Shown: positions 13,050 to 25,543, counted from the first letter of the stretch. The stretch is 64,000 nucleotides of DNA from Arthrobotrys musiformis (GCA_036971715.1 JAVHJL010000006.1:3286001-3350000), one strand, 5' to 3'. Notes: generated by a model not told the origin, from the letters alone. Translations and numbers: made by a program.

Positions 13050-14330
13050 TGGATGAGAGGAAGTTGGCTTTGGACCCGTGTCTAAATTAATCCAGATATG
13101 AAAATAGAATAACCCAACCAACAAACCATGGAAGGTATTAATATTAATCCTATATGTTATTGCTCAGATTCTCCCTGTTTCTGAACTGGACTATCTAGCT
13201 ATTCGAGCTCTGGAATGATATATATCTATCAGGATAATTGTGAATAGTATACCTATTATAGGTGATAAATCCATAATGATCATGACCGAATCCAATTAAC
13301 CGATCTTTTGTACATATATGTTTTGCCAAAAATGATATATTCATAGTCCAGACCATTGCAAGACGACCGATTCAACTTATCATGCGTCGGGGAATCAAGC
13401 TAGCTAATTTCTATGCATATGTATGTAATTACAATGGCTACTCGGTCAATTTATCAACTGAAGTTAAGTAGTTCCGAATCTTGATGAGTTCAACCCATTT
13501 AAATTGATCGATAATCGATCGGACATATCATGCATGACTACTTTAAATATAACCTGAATGGAATGTCTATAAATATAAATATCCGTTTACGACTTGCGAG
13601 GTTTATAATTATAAATAATTATAGCATCTGGAAGTTCATGGCATAACGTTATCATAGAGAGAATTCCGCTTCCGGTTTCCGATTGAAATTACAGGAATGA
13701 AATTTCGTGAAGCTGGCTTCGCAACCGTGTCCGCAACCGCGCTGCCAGTTCGACATCGAATTCCATAGGTCTACTCCAGTCAGTGAAGCCAAAACGGCAA
13801 AATATAAATATGCTTGGTCCCGTGAAGCATTTCGAATCCGTGAAATCCACAAAACGGCTCCGCGAATGACTCAGTTTGAAGCCACATATATCCATTCCTG
13901 TTAGATTTCATGTTGATCGGGACAAGATCCACCGGGAAGACGGTAGTTATGGGACGGGAATACGTAATCTTCTGTTAGAGCCGGGGCCGACTACTCATGC
14001 CGACATCCCGATGTCCGACTTGCATCCCGTCAAGAGCAGTGGGCCACGGACGCCGGAGAGCACTGAGAGCACTCTGTACAAGCCTCAGGAAAAACTATAA
14101 ATGCCAAGGCCAAGACCGTCTTGTCTTCTTCTTGTCATTCAGACTGCATAACAAAACCCCAATATCTATCTCTCTTCTAAATATAAAATTTAAACCCTTT
14201 TAAGCTTTTTACCAAAGTGAACCATTTGCAGTGCATCTTCAAACCAGTCTCCGTGTTCCACAAGAACCGCAGTTCGAGGTTGCGTACCCGTTTCGGAATT
14301 ACCACACACCCCCAACGCAATTTCCAACAC
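13050..14330. other. AT-rich intergenic region
   Basis: No convincing gene. The stretch is AT-rich with many short palindromic TA-rich words (for example near 13500-13620). The last 200 bases carry the promoter and leader of the monooxygenase gene that follows. Open frames here are short and lack coding character. Confidence 0.6.
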
Positions 14331-15611
14331 ATGTCGTCCCAACCCTCCAACCGAGTCATCATCATTGGCGGCGGTCTGGCGGGCTTAGCCCTCGCACAAG
14401 GCCTTAAAGCCGCAGACCCACCTATCCCCTTCCATATATTTGAGCGGGATACCAGTGCCACCTACCGCGCACAGGGTTACCGTATCAGAATCTGGGGCGA
14501 TGGAGCAACTGCTCTAAAACACTTACTACCTGAACACCTCTGGTCCGCATTCGAAGCCACATGCGCAAGACTTACAGATGGTGCGAGAAAACTCGACGCT
14601 TTGACGAATAAAGTATCGGAGATGCCGTTGCCGAAGGGGGTTATTCCCTCAGGAACGCCATATAATGCTGATCGCACTACGTTGAGGTCTGTGTTATTGG
14701 CCGGGCTTGAGGATTATATTTCCTTCGGGAAGGTATTTGAGGGTTATGAAGTTGATGAAAGTTCTGATGGTGTAGTTGTAAGGTTTACCGATGGTACGGT
14801 GGAGAAGGGACGTATACTCGTCGGCGCGGATGGGGTTAGGTCTGCCGTTCGAAGGGGGTTCCTACCGGAGTTGAAGCCGCTGGACAGTGAAGGCCGTGCG
14901 GTATTTGGGAAAACGCATCTCGATGATACGGAAGTGCTGGAGAAGATTTCAAATCATCTTACGGCTGGCGGGATTATTATTACCAGCGGTGAGCAGGGGA
15001 AGCAGCTGAAGTTATTTAGCGAGGCTATATATTTCAATCGTGGATTGGATGCCGCTGCCGGGTTTGAGTTACCGCCGGATTATATTTACTGGGTCCTTTG
15101 CTTGAGGGCGGATATTGTGACGGATGATAGATTGGGAGAGCAGCAACTTCTCAATCTAAATTCCGGGGAGTCTGCGAAATTAGCTCTAGACCTCACCGCA
15201 GACTGGACCGAAAGCGTCCGAGGTGTTTTCGGAAAACAAAACCCCGATTCGACATCGACATTATCATTCTTTATTTGCGACCCGGAGAACTTCAAGGCTA
15301 GTTGGGAGGCCGTCCGTCGCGAGAGAGCGGGCGAGCCGGTCGTTTTGTTGGGCGATTCTGCCCATCCGATGCCGCCTGTGGGTGCTGTAGGTGCTAATAC
15401 GGCTTTCCAGGAGGCTTCAGATCTTTTCGATACCCTTGTCAGGGTCTATGGTACTTCTTCGGCGGCCGAGGGTTCGAACGAATTGAGGGACTATGAACAA
15501 AGATTAGTGGACAGAGCACTCGAGTCGATCCGGAAGAGTACGGCTGGTGCTGGGAACTTTTGGGGGATGAGGCCTTTGGCGGAGCTTAAGCCGGCGGTTG
15601 TATGGCGTTAG
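14331..15611 (+). CDS. FAD-dependent monooxygenase (PHBH / salicylate-hydroxylase-like fold)
   Basis: Intronless, 426 residues from the ATG at 14331. The frame is open further upstream but only through a GTG, so the ATG is preferred. Residues 8-20 form the dinucleotide-binding turn IIIGGGLAGLALA (GxGxxG type) followed by an acidic strand end (FERD). The middle contains GADGVRSAVR, the DG motif, and the C-terminal part has LLGDSAHPMPPVGAVGAN, the GD motif that contacts FAD. This set defines class A flavoprotein hydroxylases, which use NAD(P)H and O2 to hydroxylate aromatic or polyketide-like substrates. No other pathway genes lie nearby, so the substrate is unknown. The neighbours do not suggest a secondary-metabolite cluster. 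Confidence 0.9.
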   Translation: MSSQPSNRVIIIGGGLAGLALAQGLKAADPPIPFHIFERDTSATYRAQGYRIRIWGDGATALKHLLPEHLWSAFEATCARLTDGARKLDALTNKVSEMPLPKGVIPSGTPYNADRTTLRSVLLAGLEDYISFGKVFEGYEVDESSDGVVVRFTDGTVEKGRILVGADGVRSAVRRGFLPELKPLDSEGRAVFGKTHLDDTEVLEKISNHLTAGGIIITSGEQGKQLKLFSEAIYFNRGLDAAAGFELPPDYIYWVLCLRADIVTDDRLGEQQLLNLNSGESAKLALDLTADWTESVRGVFGKQNPDSTSTLSFFICDPENFKASWEAVRRERAGEPVVLLGDSAHPMPPVGAVGANTAFQEASDLFDTLVRVYGTSSAAEGSNELRDYEQRLVDRALESIRKSTAGAGNFWGMRPLAELKPAVVWR

Positions 15612-16072
15612 ATATATAGTGCGGCATATTCTACTTCGAGGCTTAAATTTGTTTGATTGGGGTTCGTAGGAGTTTTCATTAGGGATATTTTTGTTGATGG
15701 TACACTTTACTCACTTGTATATAATACATAAAACACCGCACTGGCCTTATAACAGGCCTTGGACTTGGATAATTGATAATATTGAACGAATCATGAATAT
15801 TTTGACAAAGACAATGATAATTGCTAAGATGGGATCGTAGGAGGCGTTTATCATAATTCGTTCATTTCGTTTCTCGTAAATTCTACCGATACAAAGGCCC
15901 TTCGAAGATGTGATATCCACGAGGCTGATAATAACATGCTCTTTATTCATGAAGCTGGGGAATTGAAAATCAGTGTGGAAACACTGGCGTGAAAATATTC
16001 CTCAGACATCTCACTTTCGAGAACAATCAAATCAAATGCGAAATAATCAGAAACAGAAGATTCGTGACGATT
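15612..16072. other. Intergenic region between converging genes
   Basis: Holds the 3' flanks of the monooxygenase and of the minus-strand gene ending at 16073. No gene seen. Confidence 0.6.
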
Positions 16073-17343
16073 CTAAACGGCGTCAGTGGATTTCTCACCA
16101 CTGGTAGCGTTTTTCTCGCCACTACCCGAGCTAGGTGTCCCGAACTTCGTTTGGAGTTTGCGCCAACGGTTTTGAAAATTGGAGACGGTACGCTTTCCAA
16201 AGGACCCCTCACGCTTTGGACTAGCGGAAGATTGGGCCTCAGTCTCGACACCAGGCAAGGTTTCCTTGGAAATCTCGGCTTTCCCGGAAGTCGACGCTGT
16301 TGGAGTCATTGAAAATCGGGGGTCTTCGTTTTCCTTTACCAAATTTTCAGGGCGTGGGACCTCCGGGATGGCATCGAGATCCGTACCCGTGGAGGGTTGC
16401 TTCTGGAGGTATGGGCGTGGAATAAACCCGGTCAGGAAATTCTCCCACGAATCCCCTATAAGTCAACAGCGTTAGAATATTTACCAACAGGATGAGGATG
16501 AAATCTAGACATAAGAGACTAACTTCGAGATTCGATGACTTTCATGCGATCGAGTGCGGCTCTGTTGCCCTTGAGGACTTCTCGTTTGAGGCAGTCGATG
16601 TACCAAAGCTGACCGGTACGGTTGTGGATATCCAAGTTGGTCTTGTGCTTGAGCTATATTTTCAATGCCTGTTAGAGCGTTGCAAGTGAAGTATTTATCA
16701 AGGAAATTATTAGGGATTTCGGCCCTACAGCCTCAACAACTGCTTCCGGAGAGTATCGGCTTCCATCACGAACGCCATGGCGAGGGTACATCTCTAATAT
16801 AGAGTTAGTCGGGCCTACGCACGATGGGGATTAAAGTGAGATCGAGATTTTGATACTTACCAGCAATAAGGTTGGACAAATCAACGATGTCCTGTGAGAC
16901 GGTGATAAACCTAGCAATCAGCTGTTGACGAGTAGTGGTCTCGTACGCAGCAAGCTTTTGACCTATATAACTCCGAGCAAAGTTACCATAAGCTTCTTGC
17001 AATGACCAGACATACAATTGCTTTCCCGAGGACTTCATCATCTGGGAACCATCTACCTCGAACGGGGATGATACTCACGCTCAACTTCGGCGCAGAAGAG
17101 CATACGGTAGCGGGCTTTCATTGCATCCTCGAATCTCCCATCTCTGAGAAGTTCAAGGATGTACTCGGTCTCGGACCTCATGGTGATGATGATCTGAGTA
17201 TCCTTGTCATCGCTGTATTTCTTGATGACCTTTTCGAGATCGGGATCCATTTTCATCAACTGGTCGATCAAGGGGGAAAAACGGGGCTTGGGAGGTGTTT
17301 TGATGATGATGGCTTCAAGTTGAGACATGGTCAATCGCGGCAT
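16073..17343 (-). CDS. Uncharacterised multi-exon protein (325 aa)
   Basis: I do not recognise this protein. Five exons in transcription order: 17343-17079, 16995-16861, 16793-16729, 16653-16524, 16455-16073. Introns of 67-83 nt have GTGAGT, GTAAGT, GTAGGG and GTTAGT donors, and the phases agree throughout. The N-terminal half is predicted helical and charged (LLRDGRFEDAMKARYRMLF; QKLAAYETTTRQQLIARF), the middle has DIHNRTGQLWYIDCLKREVL, and the last 90 residues are Ser/Thr/Lys-rich and probably disordered. No signal peptide or membrane segment. The start could be the ATG at 17328 instead. The next gene upstream has a similar size, strand, exon number and helical character, so the two may be old tandem paralogues, though the similarity I see is weak. 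Confidence 0.55.
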
Positions 17344-17676
17344 AGCCCTGGGAGCTAGAAGAGATTGGAAGTGAAGGGTGATAGTGATGGCGAGAATGAT
17401 GGCGATGGTCTGACGTTGGTTGTTGAGAAGAATGTTGACGGAGCGTCGATGGTTGGCGGACGGTTGTTGACGTCGCCGAGGTATCGACACATCCCAACAC
17501 CGCTGTTATATCACCAATCACTCTCATGTGCTGTGCTTCTGATTACTGGGGTTATATTTACAGGTATGGCATGGAGGCCAGAAGGTATACGGGACACTAT
17601 TATCAAGCGGCACGGGAAAAGATATCATTATCGCTCCCTAGGGAGCAGCTAAGACAGTAAATACGTTAAAGGGCAC

Positions 17677-18851
17677 TTAATGTCCTCCATCATCTCCTTC
17701 TCCTTCCTCTGCTTCCAACTTGTGGAAGCGGAGTCCGAGTTCCTTGAACTCGCCGGAGCTAAAAACCCGGTGGTTGAGACCTGTATTCGAAGATATTAGT
17801 ATCATGTTGATACAATGACGCCGAAGCGTATGGCTAGTTGGAGTTAGAGTAATAATACTTACACACTGGGAAACAGAACGCGTGGTAGTACCTCGCATAC
17901 CGGTCTACTTGGGCCGCCGCAGTGCCCTTGATGCGGTCTTGGTAGACTGCTTCAAGAACCTGGGCTGTCACCCGGATCTTCTTAGCGAGCCTCTCGAACT
18001 GAGGCCCGGGAAGCAGGAGGTCGTGGGCCTCCCTGTCTACCTTCTAGCAAGTGAATTAGTGAAAGTTAGAAACCAAGGAGATTCAGATATGGCTTACCAT
18101 CTCACGATCGACGGCTCTATCAAAGAGCTCATCGAAGGGGACGAGAGTGTCTTGGGGAGTCCCACCTATGGTTAAGCGAACAGTTAGCATATATATATAC
18201 GGTACTCTAATAATATCAGTACAAAGAATGAAGCTACTTACGACCCCTGAACAACCTGATAGCCTGTTCTTGGATGGCTATCCCGACTTTGAGGCGCCGG
18301 ACCTTCTCTGCCAAGCACCATTGCTCTATCCCATTGAGTTAGTAGGTGTTGATATAAATACGACTGATGAGAAGCTATGAGAACACATACGGTAGACTTG
18401 GAGGTCTCGGGCAACCTCTTGTGCTAGGGCGGTGCCCTCTTTGACCTTTCCTTGGTCGAGGAGTTTCTCGGCGGCTTGCTGCCGTCGTTCGATATCCCTG
18501 ATGTCTGGGATAGAGACATCAGGAGTAGCAGCTCCAGCAGCAGAGGCCTTGGAAGAAGGGGAGGAGGGAGTACAGGAGCACGAGGCATTCTGGAAGTCAT
18601 CCTCGACGATGACTCTTTGGGGCTTGGCCGGGTGGCTTTATCTTCAAAATTGGTCGATGATGGTGGTGGAGGCAGAGGTTTGTCTTGGAGGTAGTCGAAG
18701 TCGGCCTTGGAAGCCATTTTGGGAGGGGGTCCTGCCAACGCAACGCGTGCTGGTTAGTCTCACTTTCCGCACTCTTTCGACGACACATTCGAGATACCTT
18801 TTCGAATTTGAGACCTGTGGGGAAATATGACTTGATGTTGCTCATAAACAA
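17677..18851 (-). CDS. Uncharacterised multi-exon protein, 5' structure uncertain
   Basis: Not recognised. Clear exons in transcription order: up to 18391, 18325-18242, 18165-18098, 18043-17863, 17780-17677, joined by introns of 54-82 nt with consistent phase. They encode helical stretches such as RRQQAAEKLLDQGKVKEG, QQWCLAEKVRRLKVGIAIQE and FERLAKKIRVTAQVLEAVY, with an acidic C-terminus. The 5' end is problematic. The ATG at 18717 opens a frame (MASKADFDYLQD...) that is out of register with the downstream exon. A start at 18851 with a long intron ending in a weak AAG (acceptor near 18640) restores the frame and is the model given here. Alternatively the gene carries a frameshift in 18600-18700. 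No membrane segments; function unknown. Confidence 0.45.
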
Positions 18852-19967
18852 CTTAGGAGATAAAGTAAGAGATTGTTACATCTGACAGGGCTGGTTTTGT
18901 GATTGCAATATATCATGAAGTCGGACGCCTTCCTTCTAGATATCGATATCTACTATGCCGACTTTGGAAAATTTTAACACTACTATGGTGGCTTTGGCGT
19001 ATTTTAGAATTTCAGTCTAGCTTCCCCAGCTCATAGCCTAGTGGGGGGATATGAAGAATATCATATCGGTATCGTGTATATGCTATGACTAAATGTATGA
19101 GGGGCTCATATATCATAGGCTGTATTCTTCCATCCTTTCCAAGGATCACGCAGGTGGTATTCCAAGGACAGTACTATCATACATGTAGCCGTGCGCCTTA
19201 ATGCAAGCTTGAACTCGCATATTTCAGAAGACTTCTATATCTATACGTAAGTGTGGCTACAGGAGTTAAATAGATCCATATAACGGGCCCTGGGGGTAAT
19301 ATATTGCACAGAGCTCGGGGTTATTTCTATAATCTACATCTAAAATTGTCATAATTCAAGTTTGCCAATTGGACAAAATCGAAATCTAAGGCACTTAAAT
19401 TTATTTTGGGAGGTTCCTTTGAAGGAAGGAAGCTTAGTAAATCAGAATTAAAAATAAAACAAAATTCAAAATATGTACAAGATAAAACAATTAAACATCT
19501 ACATAGCGATAGGAAAAAGAAAAGGCAATCGCGGGCGAACATACATACATACGTGCGTGCGTGCGTGCATACATACAAACAAGAAGAAATCAAACATGAA
19601 ATGAATAGCAGAAATAAAGCAAAAATAAAACAATGAAAAGCTCATCTACACAAAATCAAAGGACGAAATGAAACAGTAAAAGCAATAACGCAAGAAAACA
19701 GACATTAAAACGTAAAAGAAAACGAAAAACAAATAACAGCAAAAACAAAAACAGATAAAAACACTAACAAAAGAAATGTGCCACCACCCAACTCCATGGA
19801 CGCAATTTAAGGTAAGTCCATGGTCCCCCTACGGAGCGTTTTTTATAGAAGGACGTCAACCCCTTCTCCTAGATTTGGGGACGGCTCAAGGGCACCGTAG
19901 TCATTCATGAAACGAGCCGGAACGAACCATTGAGCTTCCCAACTCCCTCATCCCCGGCACGGACTCT
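18852..19967. other. A-rich intergenic region
   Basis: From about 19430 to 19780 the plus strand is strongly A-rich and purine-rich with almost no coding character. It contains the microsatellite listed separately. No gene seen. Confidence 0.6.
19539..19580. repeat. Compound tetranucleotide microsatellite (CATA)n-(CGTG)n-(CATA)n
   Basis: CATA units, then several GTGC units, then CATA units again over about 42 bp. A simple repeat, probably length-variable between strains. Confidence 0.85.
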
Positions 19968-21065
19968 TCAGAGCAGCGGTATTGGGGACCACCGCGGGGC
20001 CTGGAAGTACTTGGACTTCTTTCTGTCCTTGTACTTTTTGGGAAGTGGCCCCGGGACGGTCCCCTCAGCCGGTCTGGCAGCGGGAGGAGGTGGCGGCGGT
20101 GGGTGGGCGAACATGTGAGAATAGTCCGGCGTTGGGGATGGTGTCCTTGGGAGAGGTGAATGAGAAGTGTCAGGTACTTGAGGGGCGAAGATGGGGCCGG
20201 GGCAGCCAGGGCGGGGGAAGACGAGATAAAAATGCCCCTCGTCCAAGACCTTCTGCGACTCTTCATCGAAGGTCCGTTGATCACGACGGCGAATCAGAGG
20301 AATGACTGACCTTTCTACCGGGGGCAAGGGGAAGAACCAACACCACACATCCTGGGCAGCCCGTGCCCTCCAGCGCCTGAAGCCCACGTGTATCTGGAAG
20401 GGGTTGGGCACATGTACGACGACCGCGCAAAACGCGATCACTACGAGACACCCTGCCATTAGTGCACAGTGGTAAGCCAACCCCAAGAGATTGACAATCC
20501 ACTTTAGTGTGCTGAGCTCGAAGGCTCGGACAGCATCATCTATCGTAGTTTGTGTCGCAACACGGGGCCTCGATTGCCGGACACACCGGGTCCGGAAAGG
20601 CATGGCTGCGATGGAAACCAAAGCCCCCACCACAGCTGACACGGGCTCAAGTGCTTCCCTGATGTGTGGTGTTATACAGGAGAGGACCTAACGTTTTTTG
20701 TTGTTAATATTCTTCAGCTCAGCGGTGTTTTCAAGGGGAGGGTACTTACCCTAATGGTCGCTCTCCTGTTCCAAGTATCGCCCCAGCAGGCAAGGCCCCA
20801 GATAATGGTGAAGGGGAACGCCACCTTCACGACCTTTTCCCAAAGGGAATCAAGGTCATGGAGGGGCTTCCCCATGATGTCGGCGAGGATGAGGAGGAGG
20901 AGACAGAGGTAGTGTTGGACGAGCTATGAGAGAAGTTAGCGACCTGTTGAAAGCCGTCTTTCTCTCCTCGCCATTCTAAAACCAGGGAGTACTTACGTCC
21001 AAAAGGACCTCGATCCAGGAGGGGGTGGCACAAGGCCAGTTCTTGCAAACGATTTGCTGGCGCAT
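19968..21065 (-). CDS. Uncharacterised multi-pass membrane protein with Pro-rich tail
   Basis: Three exons in transcription order: 21065-20997, 20923-20750, 20687-19968 (320 residues), joined by 73- and 62-nt introns with GTAAGT donors. The first intron has a GCTAAC branch site. Hydrophobic segments near residues 18-40, 52-65, 93-110 and 135-170 suggest three or four membrane spans. The last 70 residues are Pro-rich (eight consecutive Pro) and end in a basic stretch, probably cytosolic. A leader intron with acceptor at about 21078 (CACTAAC...CACAG) probably lies just upstream of the chosen ATG, so extra N-terminal residues encoded around 21230-21390 are possible. I do not recognise the family. 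Confidence 0.55.
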
Positions 21066-21315
21066 TTCGCCAGATTCTGTGATCCGAGGGAGGTTTGTTA
21101 GTGTCTATCAGCATGGTTTTTCTTTGGGTAGCTGTGGGATGGACTGGGGAGATGTTTGGGGATGGATGGATGAATCTTTTTGAAAAAGCGTGGAGCAAGC
21201 AATGAGATATGCTTTGTAGCATCAAATAAATCCTGGAAATACTTACTTGTGGTTTTGTGGAGGTTTTGGTTGCTGGTTGCTTGTTCGCTCGGCGTTCTGA
21301 TGTGGGAGGAGAGAT

Positions 21316-21338
21316 GGGGGGGGGGGGGGGGGGGGGGG
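21316..21338. repeat. G23 homopolymer
   Basis: Twenty-three consecutive G on the plus strand, in the presumed leader or promoter of the minus-strand membrane-protein gene. Exact length is likely unreliable in the assembly. Such a tract can form a quadruplex. Confidence 0.9.
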
Positions 21339-23040
21339 AAGGAAAGAAGCAAAGAAGCAAGAAAGAGAGAGGAGGACTGGAAGACCTCCATCGAATACTG
21401 AGCATCTACCAAAGACGGATCGTTTTTATGCACTGTTCTACCATATAAATTTGGTGATGTTGTCACTGCTGGGACCGATTTTAGGTGAAAGCTATGCTAT
21501 AGGGAATGTGTTGTTGTTGTTGCGTTTTCCAAATAGGCATCGGCCGCTTTAGGAAAGGCGCGATTTACTTTCTTGGCATCTTTGGGGATAGTACGGACTC
21601 GATCTCTGTTCGACTACGCTGCTGAGGGTGGTATTCACACCGGTAGTCTATTGACTTATCGGCCTGCATCATAATTGAGCTCTGTTGCTGATCTTGCTAC
21701 GCTTAAATGGATATCCTTAATGGTACAACGGAAAACTCCATATACCATACCGCAGCTGTTCCTCGTAGTTGAAGCATTGCTATTATAATTACTACTAGTA
21801 TACTATTATTTCTAACCCTCCAAAACCTCTCTATTATAGTATGAGGATTGCTAAGAAGACTTACTTAGTGCCGCGAAAGGTCTGGCCACTGTTATGTGAA
21901 AACTTGCTAAAAAGTTCTACTCTTGCCACCGATATCGATATATATCGATATCAAAGGTTTCGAAATATTCGATCTACATGTATATAGATAGGTAGGTGAT
22001 TTATGGGGTGTATGCCTGGAGCAGATCCTAGACAACAGCGCTGCCATCGAAGGCTGCGTGTACGACTAGGGGGCCGCAAAGGTGGAATTCAATCTTGCTG
22101 CAGCGTATTGTTCGCTCCAGACACATGGCATTATATTACCGCCTGCCCCCGGGAAGTTAGTATTTGTATTGTGATTACTTAAGCGTGTAGCACATAATAA
22201 AAATTAGAGTTAGGTTCGCGCTCAGAGCGGCTGTGGGTTGATAAAAACTATAATATAATCATGCACGATAACCCGAACTTGCAGAATGCTAGCATCTGTC
22301 GGAACTCGGTCAATGCAAGGTGAAGTTGCAGTTAGATTGATTTATATTAGTCTTGGTATCAGTAACTTTATGCCGAACCAAGAAATACTTCTTGCAGCCC
22401 TATGATATGGTATGCAGCCTGATGTAACCAGAAAGTTTCTTTCTAGCTACAAATACACCGGGATTCTGTCTGTCTGGATCTTTGGTACTATCTCGGTCTA
22501 GAAATGCCAAGCCAAAAGCGCTCTAAAACCCTTGATAAGGAAACCGACAAGGGCTCTCGTCGACACTTGACCCGATGTGGATATCCTGTCCTCGAATGTG
22601 TTGCATTGCCGGAGCGCCGCTAGCATCTTCGGCGCGACTTGAGGAAGATATTACCGTAATGGAGATCGTAAGTTAGGAAATTGCATGGTCTTGCTGGCGT
22701 CTATGTAGGAATTGCGATGCCATTGGGTAGGTAGGAAATGAATGCATTGTCGGAATCTTGGCCTGTATACCGTGGATCCGGACGACGAACCGCACGGCGG
22801 TGTAATTATTCCACCTTCTCGGAGATCGGAATGCTATGCATCTCAGCCCTAAGGACGAAGATAGAATTTCTTTGTGTATAAGTATCAGGCCTTTTGCCAT
22901 TTCGTCGGGAGACTCGGCATCATCAGGCATTTACAGATCCTTGAGCTTGCAGTTGAACACAATATATTAATATACTTCTTATCCTACATTCGCCGAATCT
23001 TGTTCTAGACTTTACTTTACCTTCTTTGTCTCTCTTGACC
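21339..23040. other. AT-rich intergenic region, no gene seen
   Basis: About 1.7 kb with no supportable coding sequence. Contains TA-rich palindromes (CGATATATATCG type near 21940), a word that recurs near 31975. Confidence 0.55.
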
Positions 23041-23048
23041 TATAAAAT
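23041..23048 (+). promoter_or_regulatory. TATA box of the GPI-type wall protein gene
   Basis: TATAAAAT 49 bases before the start codon at 23097, in a C/T-rich leader. Position and sequence fit a strong TATA-type fungal promoter. Confidence 0.55.
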
Positions 23049-23096
23049 CCGTATAAATATCCCAGGCTCCAGTTAACGTCAACAATCTTTATCAAC

Positions 23097-23938
23097 ATGC
23101 ACAAATCTGTAGTGGTTTTTACTCTTAGCGCCACTCTCGCTGCTGCCCAAACCACTGAATTTGGCCATGGCGAGTACCTCTGCTATGCCGCAAACGACGT
23201 TATATCTAGGTGCTGGACCGACAAAAATGTCCCAGCTACAGCTGCACCAGTCAAAGATTGCTATTGCGAGTGGACTGCCGACTTCGATAAGGACTTGATC
23301 GGATGTTGGGAATATATCCAGACAGCCGTCAGCTTCATCAGCCCAGTTGAGACTCCCGGGATCCCACCGTACGCCGGATACTGTGGACCAGTAATTCCAC
23401 CAACTTCGGTGCCTGCCGAACCTACCAGTACTTCCGTAAGTCTTCCTTGTATAGGTAAACTTTTTGGAACATATAGCTAACGGGTGGATTGAAGTCTTCC
23501 GAGGCAAGCTCTACGCCCGACAATACTTCGACTTACGTCTCTGCTTCTAACCCAATCACCTATGTAACTTCTATTCCTACTCCTTCAACCGTTTCGGCAT
23601 CCAATCCTATCACCTATACGACCGTTTCATATGTCAACCCTCACTACAATACCACATACACGGCCAGCAATCCAATTACGTTGATTCCACCTACCGAAAC
23701 CACCGTTATTCCCGAACCCACTTTGATCCCTCCTACTGAAACCACAGTGTCAGTCCCACCGGAGCCAACATTGATTCCTCCAACTGCTACTACTGTTAGC
23801 ACTCGTTCCTCTCACGTTCCGGGTTATAGTAGCCCTGTTCCACCACCACCTGTTGCTACTGGTGGCGCTGCTGCCAAAGTTAGGCATACGGCTATGTTGG
23901 CTGGATGCATCGTCGCAGCCGTCGCTTTTGCGTTCTAA
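23097..23938 (+). CDS. Small secreted, probably GPI-anchored cell-wall protein
   Basis: Two exons, 23097-23435 and 23495-23938, give 260 residues; the 59-nt intron (GTAAGT...AAG) falls between codons and contains GCTAAC. Residues 1-17 are a typical signal peptide ending in AAA before QTTEF. The mature N-terminal domain of about 90 residues has six cysteines (LCYAA, RCW, DCYCE, GCW, YCG) and four Trp. A Ser/Thr/Pro-rich stalk follows with repeated SASNPITY- and LIPPTETTV-like units. The C-terminus is a short hydrophobic tail after GGAAAK, as expected for a GPI-attachment signal. The six-Cys pattern does not fit the eight-Cys CFEM domain. Likely a surface protein; its ligand is unknown. Confidence 0.8.
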
Positions 23939-25543
23939 AAGGAAACCTAAGAGGGTGGTGCACTGCAGGAGGAAAGAGGGACCCGTTCTGTGTTATTTTT
24001 TGGTCAAATGGCGTGCGCGAGTTTTAGAATGGACTTTGGTCATTATTCGAGTTTATTGGTAAATAGCGCTGTCTTTGTAAGTGTACATTAATCATAGCGT
24101 AATACCTTATTTTGCTTCGATCCGCAAGTAATGTCCCGTTTTGCTTTCTTTTCGCCTTGCTTTTTGTTGAATATTTTGCTTTGATAGAATAATAATGTAA
24201 GTTTTGTTGATGGTTTATTAATCAATTATGGGTACTATCTAATTATCTACAGGTGAATTATTGTAGAATGTGGTAAGTCCAATGTATCGGCCGGGTAGTA
24301 TACGTCGTTGCTTACTACGGTTGAGTAGTGTAACCCCGCTTTGAACCTGGTGTGCACTGCGGGTGACAGCGAACGTGGGTTCAGTGCCTCAGCTAATGTC
24401 CGACCGCAAGATTGCCTCTTATCCTCTGTCATGCATTAATCACGATTGGGCACGAATAATATTTTGTTACATGCAGGTTGCATCAATTTTGGTACCATGG
24501 TTGTGAGGGATATCATGGGCAGGGCCTGTGTTTATCTCGTGAACTAACTGCGGCTGTGTTGTTTTTGTGGGATTTATGTTTGTCGTCGAAAGATAGCTGC
24601 TGATTAACCCTCGGCCGGACTTGGCTCTCTCTCGACACAGAACACCTGAAGCACTGTACGACCTGCGATGATGCATGGTGTCGATGGTATCATATCATGT
24701 GCTAGCTCATCTCGAAATAACGGCATCCCACGGCCGGAATTGCGAATTTCCGGAACCCACAAGATAATATGCATTGTTGGGACGGTAAGTTGGGACCTCG
24801 CATCCACAGCCACGGAATTGATCATGGAACTGACGAGTTCAGGAGGGGTAGCTGGCCTGCTAGAAATCACGCCTCGGATGGGTATTTGGCTTTCGCTCGC
24901 ATGATTGATATCACCAACCTTATCCCAAAGCAGCCTGCCCTTTATCGACCGAGAGTTTTCCAGACCCTGGTCCGAGCTCCGGAAGCTCTCGACGCCCAAA
25001 AGCCAAGAGACAGAATCCCGTGAAAGGCCAAGGCTCACGTGATACGCCGTTCGGATCTTTCCTTAGCTTGGAGGCAAAGCTAGGCGCTTTTTAATTTTTA
25101 ATTTTTTTTTTGCAGGGACGCCGGAACTAAGGTCCTGCTTAGTCTTGCTTAGCAAATCTGTTGGCCACGTTAGTATGGAGCTTTTGGAGGAGGTGGGATT
25201 CGGCCGGTGTTTGGTAATGATTATTCAAGCAGCAAGCAGCAAATTGCTAGCACAAAGCAGCGGTAGCATGGATTATCTCATACTGGACTAATGGATACCC
25301 AAGAACCCGCCGGAATAGCGCCATTCCTTCTTGTGCAGTAGAGTTGCAACTTTGGGTGTATCCGGCCGAGTCATCGAATGCTAATTGCGCTAATTAAGTG
25401 AAGTGTGTCGTGATTACGGGAAAGAAACTATCGATATGGACGGATGGCGCCCCTGCATAAATTGCATGTACTTGGAATGCAGGGAGGAGTATCAATGTGG
25501 GCTTTGTTTCTGGCATAAATACCAAAGTTGAGTATACATAGCC
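23939..25543. other. Intergenic region, no gene seen
   Basis: The open frame on the minus strand at 24604-25038 begins with GTG and has no splice or domain support. The last 40 bases before 25544 carry a CATAAATA TATA-like word. Confidence 0.5.

Noticed and set aside
12636..13124. 162-codon open frame antisense to the hydroxylase-like exon
   Set aside because: The plus-strand exon has the His clusters and correct splice phase; the antisense frame is a shadow.
24604..25038. 144-codon open frame on the minus strand
   Set aside because: Begins with GTG, no in-frame ATG near its start, no domain, no splice signals and no promoter features.
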